Notes under the pieces: model-generated | The model's input: only the letters and a program-made list of their open reading frames with translations | Told to the model about the DNA's origin: nothing | Database searches by the model: none | From: Homalodisca vitripennis | Lineage: Eukaryota > Arthropoda > Insecta > Hemiptera > Cicadellidae | Assembly: GCF_021130785.1 (NCBI RefSeq) | Contig: NC_060213.1 | Span: forward strand, 65,758,001-65,822,000 | Direction: 5' to 3' | Length of the DNA: 64,000 bases | Shown: in pieces, positions 57,601-64,000 of the stretch | How positions within the stretch are numbered: position 1 is the stretch's first letter | Layout: each line of letters begins with the position of its first letter | Translations under genes and position numbers: made by a program

Positions 57601-60600
57601 AACAATTTGGTTTTTTTGTTTTTTCTGTCAAACAAAAATTGACTGAGATATGATTGTTTAAAGAGCGCGTGGCAGCGCAATCACAGCCTCTCTTAAGCCC
57701 TTTAACCCTTCACCGTTTGAGAAAAGGTTTTTTACTATATATTGCAATAAAGGATGTTGTAGCTCTCTTAATTACCTTTACAATGGTTTTTAATAAATTG
57801 TGATAGCATGAAAATTGTAGGAGTTATGGTCCAAAAACTTATCATATTTTATCATATTTCTTTCTACTTAGTAACTGAACATTTCGGAGTGTGAATATTT
57901 GGAGCAATGTGAAAGTACGCAATAAAATAGAGACCCAAAATTATTGTAATGTGTATATATATACATAATATGGCTCATATATTTTGGAAACGTAGGCATG
58001 AATACATACCAACGTTCCTATATGTATATATAACACATTTGAGTGAATTTTATATAATTTGTTAATATTTTATTCAATAAATGGCAATTTTTTACTCTAA
58101 ATTAAATTATTTTTAATTATGTAATAATATATATTTACTGTTTTAATTTAGGGGTAGTTTTAAGGGTAGAAAAGCTTAAGAATATGATAATCATTTTCGA
58201 GAGTGTGGAATAATATTTAAATCCTTTTCATTTTATCAAAAAAAAATGTTTATCAATTTTTTATCAAGGGGTAGTTTTCAGTCAAGGGGTTGAAAGGGGG
58301 TTAAAAATTTGATAATTATTATAGAGAATATAAAATATTACTTACTCTATACTTACATCTTTTTATGTCATACCAAAGTATTTTTTTGTGATTTTTTCAA
58401 TTTAGGGTTTGTTTGCAAGGGTTTTAAGATTTTTTAAGGGGTTGAAAATGATTTTAATATGAGGTAATTGTGTTAGAAAACACTTTACAATTTCACCACT
58501 TATTATTAGACATGTTTTCTAGCGATAAAATTGCTCAATGTCAATTTTTCCATTAAGGGGTTGTTTACACCCCTTAAAAATAATAGGCGGAGTTTAGATC
58601 ATTTTCACTTTTGAAGTTAAAGGTAAGATGAGCCTAATTCCAAAATTTCATGCAAATCGGTTCACAGTAAAAAAATTCTTCTTTAAAAGAAATATATCTT
58701 TAAAATGAGACATCTCCCTTAATTTCACAACTCACAATAAACATGCATGAGGCAAGAACGTAGCCAGGAAAAAATTTGGGGAGAGGGGGTCAAGACCACT
58801 GAAACGTTCTCGTAGTGGACAGAAAGTAAGGGAAGTGCAGTCAACTACTCATTTCCAATCTTGTTCCTCGACCCAATTCAATGTTGAAAACGATCTGTAA
58901 TAATAATTGTTTGCTAAAAAGTAATTGAAAAAATTGAAAATTTCGGGGTGTCCGGACCTCCTTGCTGGCTACGCCCTTGGCATGAGGTTTAGCATTGATC
59001 TAATGGGGCTGCAATCAAGATGGCTGCTGGTACTACTGGCTCTGAAGTAAATATGTAGACTTCTAATGAAGCAAACCCTTACTGTTTAAAACTACATATA
59101 GTTCCTAACAATGTTTATCTTCCAAATGCAATGCTTATTGCTTTGTTTTGCCTTTGTATTTTTAATTTAAGGCAAGACAATTTTTTCAAGGAAAAACGTT
59201 GATATATTTTACGTCTTTTACTCAATTCTTAGTATAGTATTCCAAATATAAATAAATTTAACATTCCACAACATAAATTTTAATTTTTTTTTAATTGGAT
59301 GTATTATAATGCTGTGATTTTGTTTGATGCCTTCTCTGACCACCTCAGATCAGAAATAAATTTAAGAAAATTCAAAAATAGTTTGTCTTAATATAATGTG
59401 AAAGATTTCATTAACGAAAAACATGTAGATTTAGATTTACGCATATTGACACATGCCAATGCTTGTAATCGTTGAACACCAATAAATAATGATTTCATTT
59501 AATTTGATAACACAATAAATCTCTGTAATCTAAGCAATTATTCAGCATTATTGGGTCAAATAGTTGCTCTCATATTAGAAACGCTGCTATGAAGATTAGA
59601 ACTATAATCTCTTGCACATTATCAATCAACCTTATCTTGGACTGGGGAGACATTGTCAGATTGTATCCTCAATCAGTTTCTTTGCATGCACTATTTTACC
59701 TTCACTTGGTCCAATTATCAGTTCAGTTTTATCTTCATTGCACCTTAGATTGCTATTTTGACCTCGGCAACTTGCTATATAGCTCCAACCACTCAACAAA
59801 CAAACAAAATGAGTATCTTTTACAGGAATAATAAGTACAGTATTACTTTTACCATTACAATCCTCCACATATAAAATGCACAGTTAAAGTAAACTGAAGT
59901 GCAGTTAGACTAACAAGTGTAAGAACTAACCTCTCTATGAGAAAAGGTAGGAAGGTTCTGCATCGAATAAGAAGAGTTCTCATGAAGGTACCGTACTTCC
60001 AGTTTCCCAGGTAATGGAGCATCTCTTGTCGTGTAGCAGGGCGATGTTCAGGGACAGCACCATCCATTAAATCATTCTGGTACCATATTTTGAATATTTG
60101 AGTAATAGTACAATATATTCTTTTATGGATAAGAACAATAAATAAAATATTAACGTATTTCACATGTTTTATAGAAATCATTTGATCGCTTCCATGCTGG
60201 TGTATTCAATATTAATAGGCACAGACATGAGGGAAGTCCTGTGGTTATGGATGACACTAAATAATGACTCATATGAGGAGATAAAACAAGTTGTTCATCA
60301 TGATCTTCTTAGCTAGGGAATGTTAATATCCTAATACAATTTAATATCATTCACTGGCTGAGATGTTACTCAAAGAGAGTGAGCATAACCACTTTAAATT
60401 ACGCTCGTACAAGTTATGAGCAGCAAATATTTTGTCTTTTTTTTAGGTATCAGCAGTTTTACATAGGTTATACAAATTTTAAAAGATATCAACTATTTTC
60501 CAATTTTTTATAACAATTCCAATGGTAAACACTTTAAAGATACGCTTGCACAAGCCAGGAGCGCCAAACATGTCATAGTTGAGATTTGTCAGTTGTGTGT

Positions 60601-62755
60601 TGCTCCTGGCTTCTGAAAGAGTATCTTTAAAGTGGTCAAGCTCACTTATGCATTGACGGATTTCATTGATTACGGTTGGAATTTTAATAACATTTTCAAA
60701 ATAGTTGGTACCTTGTAAATTGTTTATAACTGATGTAATACAGCTGATGCCTATCAAAAGACAAAATGATTGCTGCTTCTAACTTGTGCAAGCGTATCTT
60801 TAAAGTAGTTGTGCTCACTTATGCCTTGATGGATTTCTTTGAAACTAGTACCGTTGGAATTGCAATAAAATTCTTCAAATAGTTGGTGTCTAGTATATTT
60901 TTTGTAGTTATACTGGTTTTTTTTTAGTTATTTGACTAAAAATCTTCATCAGATGCCATTTTGTGGAATAATTATAAAGAAAATAACACTTTATTTCTTT
61001 TTTAAATTTTCCTCTTACCTTTTCAAACCTATGTGCCAAATTTGGTTAGTAGAAAATGGCGCCGCTAGCAGCTAAACAAAGTTGAAATAGGAAAAAAGTT
61101 ATTCTTTATTTTTAGTTAGAATCACACATTACATCTGAAAATGCATAGCCAGCCCAACCCTTATTACTGCCAAAAAGTCAAGAATAAATCAGTAGTAGTA
61201 GTATTTTTTAAAAGTTGACCTAAAAAGATAGTTCCAACCGTGGTGCAGTGTTAAATTTTCAGAGGGCAGCGCAGCGCTCCGTTGTTGTTGGCGGCAGCCT
61301 TCTAAATTTGCACCCTCCTTGCTCTTGCACTCCTGTCAACCTCTAGGTACACCACTGCAAAGACTTTTAATTTCTGAGGTATTATTTTAGAAATTTGAGC
61401 TTGTGCCACTGAGAAGAGTATTCTGTATTTTAACACCCATCTCCAAAATGAAACCATTTTGATTTTTTATTTTACATTTAATTATACTAATGCCACATCT
61501 CGTAAAGTTACAAAACAACAATATGTAAAAAAGTTAATTTACCAGCTGATGTTAGGGGTAAGGAGCCCTCTCTAACCTGGGGATCAACGGCTTAAAGGTG
61601 ACTTCCAAACCACCACCAATGGCTGGGCAGGCAGGCTGCTTGGAAGGACAGAATCCCTTAGCGGTCATCCATCCAAGCAGCAGCCACGCTCAACGTTGCT
61701 GCTCTTGTTGTAAATGTATCTTGTTGATATAGAATTTAAAAGTTTTACAACAGTTTAAAATTTATGTTATATAAAATTCTGAAATTCTGTAGATATTCGT
61801 TTATAGGTGAAACTGTGAGCCAACATGCTATCCTTTTCTAATAAGCTTAAATATGGATTTTTTAATTCGTTATTAATAATTAAAGGTACAGTTAAATTCA
61901 ATCCATTTCATTCTGAACAAAAACCTGACTTTAGATTATAAAATTTGAAACAACATATTTCACACTAAATATATTTGAATGTGATAGTTTCAACCAACCT
62001 AAGAATTTTTATTTGTATTCAAGCCAATTATCTTTTAATACAAATGCATAGTTAATCTTTTCAATATAAGCCGAAAGTGCTTTAATTTTGCAAATTAATT
62101 TATTCTTGCACCAACTCATTCAAAACTACTTCTAAAAGCCAATGTTCTGTCTGAAAACAAGAAGATTTTGCTTAGATTTTATTTGTCATTTATTATATAA
62201 TAATTAAAAAATAAAAGAAACTTGTGCATTGCTAGTTGATTTTTGATTCTTATTTACTTCTTCCTGCTTAGTTCCTTTTGTGTCTTGATGTTCTAAAAAT
62301 AATGAAATGGCTTCCACTTACTTTTACTTCGTCTTCTGAAATTGTCGACAGCACATAGCCAGAAATTTCAAAAACTCCACAATCTTGGTTCAAGAAGTCT
62401 TCATAATATTTATAGGAATATTTGGTCCACTCCCTGAAAAACATTTATTTTTAAACTGTGCACATGCAAGATAACTAAGTAATGTAAAGTTCTTATTGTC
62501 TGAACCCATACACCAAACTTCAACAGCTGTTAAGGTTTATCTCTCAAGCTCTTTCAAAAAATGCTTTATTAAAAATATAATATTTTAAATAGCAAAATAA
62601 AATATAATATGTACTTATAAGTATAATATTCAAGATCATCTGACTTACTTTGCACTGGAAGGGGTAGGTCCTTTAAAGTTTGATTCTGGGTAAAATAAAC
62701 CAGCAGCTCCATCACTGGTCGTTTCAGTGTTGAATTTGTCTGCTATAACTGTTAC
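39542..62755 (-). CDS. D-amino-acid oxidase family flavoenzyme, probably D-aspartate oxidase (six exons; N-terminal exon outside window)
   Basis: The gene encodes an FAD-dependent oxidase that converts D-amino acids to 2-oxo acids, ammonia and hydrogen peroxide, usually in peroxisomes. Exons at 62649-62755, 62322-62433, 59931-60076, 48532-48688, 46642-46911 and 39542-39652 join in phase to 300 residues. Landmarks in order are FNTETTSDGAAGLFYPES (1-35), VVVNCTGLQA and RGQIIK (exon 4), SYIIPN, GLVTLGGTKQLG and GLRPYR (exon 5), and HNYGHG (exon 6). The terminal block fits the DAO family signature as I know it: two aliphatics, H-N-Y-G, then G-A-x-G and later G-x-A. The GLRPYR arginine is the substrate carboxylate-binding residue in the family. 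TLGGTKQLG and GLRPYR look more like D-aspartate oxidase than D-amino-acid oxidase. The usual length is about 340-350, so only the GxGxxG FAD segment is missing, beyond base 64000. The terminal exon is multiplied (see 39653-41435). Confidence 0.93.
39704..39802 (-). CDS. Oxidase alternative terminal exon, representative upstream copy (no PTS1)
   Basis: This is a 33-codon exon including TGA, in the same phase as the 3'-most copy. Its first 19 codons are identical to that copy. The later part has nine nucleotide differences: five amino-acid replacements (K-R, D-N, Q-K, V-I, Q-L), one silent change and CAG to TGA. The codons after the TGA are still CCC AAA TTG TGA, that is PKL and stop, so readthrough would restore the tail. 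Ten further copies repeat every 150 bp. Coding status depends on splice choice, which needs transcript data. Confidence 0.7.
   Translation of the reverse strand: MVHNYGHGAQGVTTAPGSARNAAKYILQLLQV
41354..41435 (-). pseudogene. Degenerate first copy of the oxidase terminal exon
   Basis: It begins IVHNYGHG but lacks 17 bp after GGACACGG, so the frame shifts. The acceptor AG is replaced by TCAC. It cannot serve as the other copies do. It marks the 5' edge of the array, about 50 bp from a piggyBac-like terminus at 41486. Confidence 0.8.
41486..41520. mobile_element. Isolated piggyBac-like left terminus
   Basis: TTAA followed by CCCTTTGGACAGCAGTGCC and a semi-palindromic GC-rich tip, like the ends of the complete elements in this window. 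No matching right end was found before 42180, where another TTAACCCTT occurs, so this is partial or coincidental. Confidence 0.4.
41521..43240. other. Oxidase intron, unresolved
   Basis: AT-rich intron. 42180-42240 begins TTAACCCTTCAGATACTC and is another possible single piggyBac-like end. Frames in 42900-43120 are not recognisable. Confidence 0.4.
43240..44597 (-). pseudogene. LINE fragment: RT C-terminus and RNase H
   Basis: Minus strand, 5' to 3'. KGLCVNPTKTALVALTR and FKSKIKYLVVVLDRVLNW (44360-44590) are the end of the RT palm and the thumb. EWFIDGSKTKSGRGAGI (near 43900) and IFKDSQAALEA (near 43700) are RNase H motifs with the catalytic acids. A C-terminal tail runs to 43245. The presence of RNase H points to an I, R1 or Jockey-type lineage. 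Several stops. The 5' side is cut by the hAT element at 44598. Confidence 0.82.
44598..46298 (+). mobile_element. hAT-type element with transposase remnant
   Basis: The left end CAGGGCCATATTTAAGC and the inverted right end CAGAGTAGGATTTAG resemble the CAGGGCCGGATTTAG termini common in this hAT group. The flanks acaattgt and acagtgtt match only partly, so the 8-bp duplication is old. Plus-strand remnants at 45300-45780 include LQAYKLIDTRFGFLN and the hAT dimerisation block LSLMVTNCSAERS followed, after one frameshift, by KSRLRTSMSEDGL. It sits inside the LINE fragment and interrupts it. Confidence 0.72.
46299..46641. other. Oxidase intron, nothing recognised
   Basis: AT-rich intron adjoining the donor site of the exon ending at 46642. 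Confidence 0.6.
46642..46911 (-). CDS. Oxidase exon with the substrate-binding arginine
   Basis: This is a 90-codon exon (acceptor TAATAG, donor GTATGA, phase 0 at both ends). It contains SYIIPN with the conserved active-site tyrosine, LVTLGGTKQLGVWN, SRCTAILPELENA, and GLRPYRQSVRLEPE with the substrate-binding arginine. The next intron runs 7 kb to the 3'-most terminal exon and contains the exon array. Confidence 0.94.
46912..48531. other. Oxidase intron, nothing firm
   Basis: AT-rich. The open stretch at 47443-47670 (plus) resembles a weak LINE C-terminus (RSGAIEH, SLSSLMPNRL), but I cannot support it. Confidence 0.4.
48532..48688 (-). CDS. Oxidase exon with VNCTGLQA and RGQIIK
   Basis: The acceptor is TTTTTTTCAG and the donor GTAACT. 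The 157-nt exon carries DVVVNCTGLQAK (FAD adenine-side motif) and PLRGQIIK. Both are highly diagnostic of the DAO family. Confidence 0.93.
49244..49635. mobile_element. Tigger/pogo-like MITE
   Basis: TA duplications flank inverted ends CAGTGCAACCTCATTAAGTC and CAGTGCAACCTCGTTAAGTC. The ends resemble pogo/Tigger termini (CAGTnnAACCTCGnTTA). Subterminal 'gatccgacataa' occurs near both ends. It is 392 bp long with no coding capacity. Confidence 0.88.
49793..49850 (-). repeat. Short interspersed repeat, copy A
   Basis: On the minus strand it reads ttagggctaagaagccctct followed by ctaac, closely matching 61553-61590 on the plus strand. It looks like the end of a LINE- or SINE-derived family. Confidence 0.5.
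49851..53615. other. Oxidase intron, nothing recognised
   Basis: AT-rich. Holds a 24-bp tandem duplication (52664-52687 and 52688-52711). The fragment 'catgggcgtacccagcaagg' near 50250 may be one hAT-type end. Confidence 0.5.
53618..54230 (+). mobile_element. mariner element, 613 bp, N-terminally deleted
   Basis: TA-flanked inverted repeats start CAGGGTGGCGCAAAAGTCAC at both ends and match over about 36 bp. The remnant starts with DKYLDILQNYAVPGL, then LYFQHDGAPPHYATAVRDYL (second catalytic aspartate), then, after small shifts, DMPSRSPDIRPMDFFLWG and a C-terminal RRVCNSIPERLQRCINEDGK. The helix-turn-helix and first aspartate are deleted. Confidence 0.92.
54290..55015 (+). pseudogene. LINE reverse transcriptase C-terminal fragment
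   Basis: LTWDEHVDHVLRKMSNRIIY, then LIQSHVSYGTSIYG and LLHQKRGLRIIFN, typical of the post-palm region of CR1- or L2-like non-LTR elements. A decayed tail follows (YCLPDLLNLESSSA). An AATAAA is near 55005. It lies directly after the mariner. Confidence 0.8.
55016..56559. other. Oxidase intron, nothing recognised
   Basis: AT-rich, no interpretable coding sequence or terminal repeats. Confidence 0.5.
56561..58722. mobile_element. Unclassified DNA element with long terminal inverted repeats
   Basis: The outer ends GGGAGATGT (56565) and, inverted, AAGGGAGATGTCTCATTTTA match in opposite orientation. A second inverted block of about 80 bp follows: 56741-56820 (ctgtgaaccg...ttcaaaagtgaaaatgat) against 58585-58670. 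The interior is very AT-rich with a GC-rich hairpin at 56824-56862 (ccaccctgggggtggttgcc). No transposase was seen. Confidence 0.7.
58753..58979. mobile_element. hAT-type MITE with 8-bp target duplication
   Basis: GCATGAGG occurs exactly at 58745-58752 and 58980-58987. The inverted ends are CAAGAACGTAGCCAG and CAAGGGCGTAGCCAG. The length of 227 bp and the 8-bp duplication fit a non-autonomous hAT element. Confidence 0.88.
59931..60076 (-). CDS. Oxidase exon with the YGTFMRTLLI segment
   Basis: The acceptor is TACCAG and the donor GTTAGT. The exon encodes 48 codons plus two nucleotides, including NWKYGTFMRTLLIRCRTFLP, which corresponds to the family's WF-x(2)-L-x(4)-YL helix. The acceptor has a weak pyrimidine tract, so the exact 5' edge is less certain than the rest. 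Confidence 0.82.
60391..60900. repeat. Nested inverted and direct repeats in an oxidase intron
   Basis: A perfect 24-bp inverted pair starts ACTTTAAAGATACGCTTGCA at 60530 and reads in reverse at 60782-60805. A direct duplication of about 95 bp ('tatctttaaagt...gttggt') occurs around 60620-60710 and 60794-60890. A weaker copy is near 60391. It may be a fold-back type element. Confidence 0.75.
61553..61705 (+). repeat. Short interspersed repeat, copy B
   Basis: GC-richer block containing ttaggggtaaggagccctct then ctaacctgggg, related to 49793-49850 on the other strand. No coding sequence. Confidence 0.5.
62322..62433 (-). CDS. Oxidase exon WTKYSYKYYEDF
   Basis: The acceptor is TTTTTCAG and the donor GTAAGT. 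It encodes EWTKYSYKYYEDFLNQD, then GVFEISGYVLST, and ends in EDEVK at phase 0. Confidence 0.88.
62649..62755 (-). CDS. Oxidase exon with the TTSDGAAG motif
   Basis: The acceptor is TTCAG and the donor GTAAGT. The exon encodes VTVIADKF, TTSDGAAGLFYPES and FKGPTPSSA, with two nucleotides of the next codon. The T-T-x-D-x-A-A-G block binds FAD in the family. Confidence 0.9.
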
Positions 62756-64000
62756 CTGAAATATAGAACAAATTATGTACACTGAACACAACCTTTAATA
62801 GCACAACTTCCTTGATAACAGATGCATGCTTTAACCTGCTTGAAATATAACATAACTCTCAATGTTAAAAGTACCTTTTCTTCTTTCTTTTCTTTTTGTT
62901 CTCTTAGGACAAGAAGCTTATAAATTGCACTTAGTCCTGTAAGAACCTTTGTGCTGCTTCCGGAGTGACAGGATATTCAGGTTGGGTAAGGTTAGGGAGT
63001 AGGGGCTGCATGAGGAAGAATTAGGGCACTACATCTGAAAGTCACGTCTCCCTGGAAGAAGGGAAGGCCAGCTTTGAACCAGCCTCTCCAGTCAAAGTAG
63101 GTAGGGGATGGCACACCCTTGTTGAGGCTACCAAGAACCTCTGAGGTAAGGGAACAAACCCTACCAACTCCAACAGTTGTCGCCCACAGTAGACCAGACC
63201 TATTGAATTGCCCTTGAACCCCAGAATCTTGACATTTTAGTGATGTGCCTCTCCTGGACATCCATAAGGTTGCCCAGATTTAAGTGACACATCGGTTTTT
63301 GCTGTGCCCAGTCATTGGTTCAACTGGAAGCCAGCCAGAAGTGATCCCTGCTGGGTAATAAAAGTACCTTAATAGTATGACTTTTTGTTTTTAACCTCAA
63401 TAGCATGAATTTTATCCAATTCAGATATAAACTCTAACGCTGTATTACACACCTTTTTGCAAAACTAAACCTTTATAGTATATAGGCAACTGGGATTGGG
63501 TTTCACAATTTGTCCAGGATGTCCTCCAATTAAAGAAGACTGATCTAGACCGTCTTCAATACAACATCTACAATATAGCAAAAACACTAAAGATTTTTGA
63601 ACCTCTTTAAAATAGTTTCTTCATTAAAAAAGTTCCACAGATCAAACTTTTGAATAAAGAACTCTTAATAACTCACTATTCTGCCTTAATTTTAAACATT
63701 AAGTATGTGTGAATGTGGATATTAATGTAAGGAGACAATGTCACCTTGCTTGTTATAAATGAACGTGTGAAAATCGGACATTACAATTTGTACATTTCAA
63801 TAATTTTAAACTTTAACATTGTACAGCAAGGATTGAACCCTCATTTACTGTAGATATCTTTAGTTTTTTTAATTTAGTTAGTAAATCAGTTTTATATTGA
63901 TTAATAGTGCTTTACACCTCTGATATGTTATTTTGAACCAAATTTATTCTTTGGACATAACTATACTTTTTGGAAGCTACTTGAATTCTATCAAATATTT
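62756..64000. other. Oxidase intron, 5' side; repeat-like block
   Basis: 62980-63360 is GC-richer than its surroundings and looks like a repeat, but I cannot classify it. The missing N-terminal FAD-binding exon was looked for here and not seen. Confidence 0.45.

Noticed and set aside
62992..63261. An 89-codon minus-strand frame
   Set aside because: Lies in a GC-richer repeat-like block inside an oxidase intron and has no similarity that I recognise.

Overview
This 64 kb window is eukaryotic nuclear DNA, most likely from an insect. The spliced gene content, very AT-rich introns, and crowding of TTAA-flanked piggyBac-like elements, mariners and non-LTR retrotransposons suggest a hemipteran, but that placement is an inference. 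There are no operons, no prokaryotic signals, and I recognise no tRNA or rRNA gene. Almost all open frames in the window are transposon debris or chance.

Two host genes are present and they converge. (1) RER1, the Golgi-to-ER retrieval receptor, lies on the plus strand. Its last four coding exons are at 3137-3241, 13522-13621, 23116-23333 and 23943-24035; the first coding exon is upstream of the window. (2) A D-amino-acid oxidase family gene, closest in its motifs to D-aspartate oxidase, lies on the minus strand. Its visible exons run from 62755 down to 39542, and only the N-terminal FAD-binding exon is missing, beyond base 64000. All splice phases join correctly and give about 300 residues.

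The most striking feature is at 39542-41435. The last coding exon of the oxidase, with its own 3' splice site, is tandemly amplified. There are 12 acceptor-bearing copies at an exact 150-bp period plus one degenerate 5' copy. The 3'-most copy encodes a C-terminus ending in PKL, a PTS1-like peroxisomal signal. The 11 upstream copies carry a TGA just before the PKL codons and would encode an oxidase without the signal. Alternative use of these exons, or readthrough of the TGA, could divide the enzyme between peroxisome and cytosol.

Layout. 1-3136: RER1 intron. 3242-13521: RER1 intron with a piggyBac MITE (5482-6532), an RT fragment, and a 5.3-kb piggyBac-like element (7584-12922) that contains a nested non-LTR retrotransposon with an RNA-virus-type superfamily 1 helicase ahead of its endonuclease and RT. 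13622-23115: RER1 intron with a piggyBac remnant (17032-18179), a 3-kb unclassified repeat-rich element (18937-21991) and a LINE 3' fragment. 24036-39417: intergenic, with several piggyBac and mariner remnants. 39418-64000: the oxidase gene, whose introns hold LINE, hAT, Tigger and mariner copies and a 2-kb inverted-repeat element.
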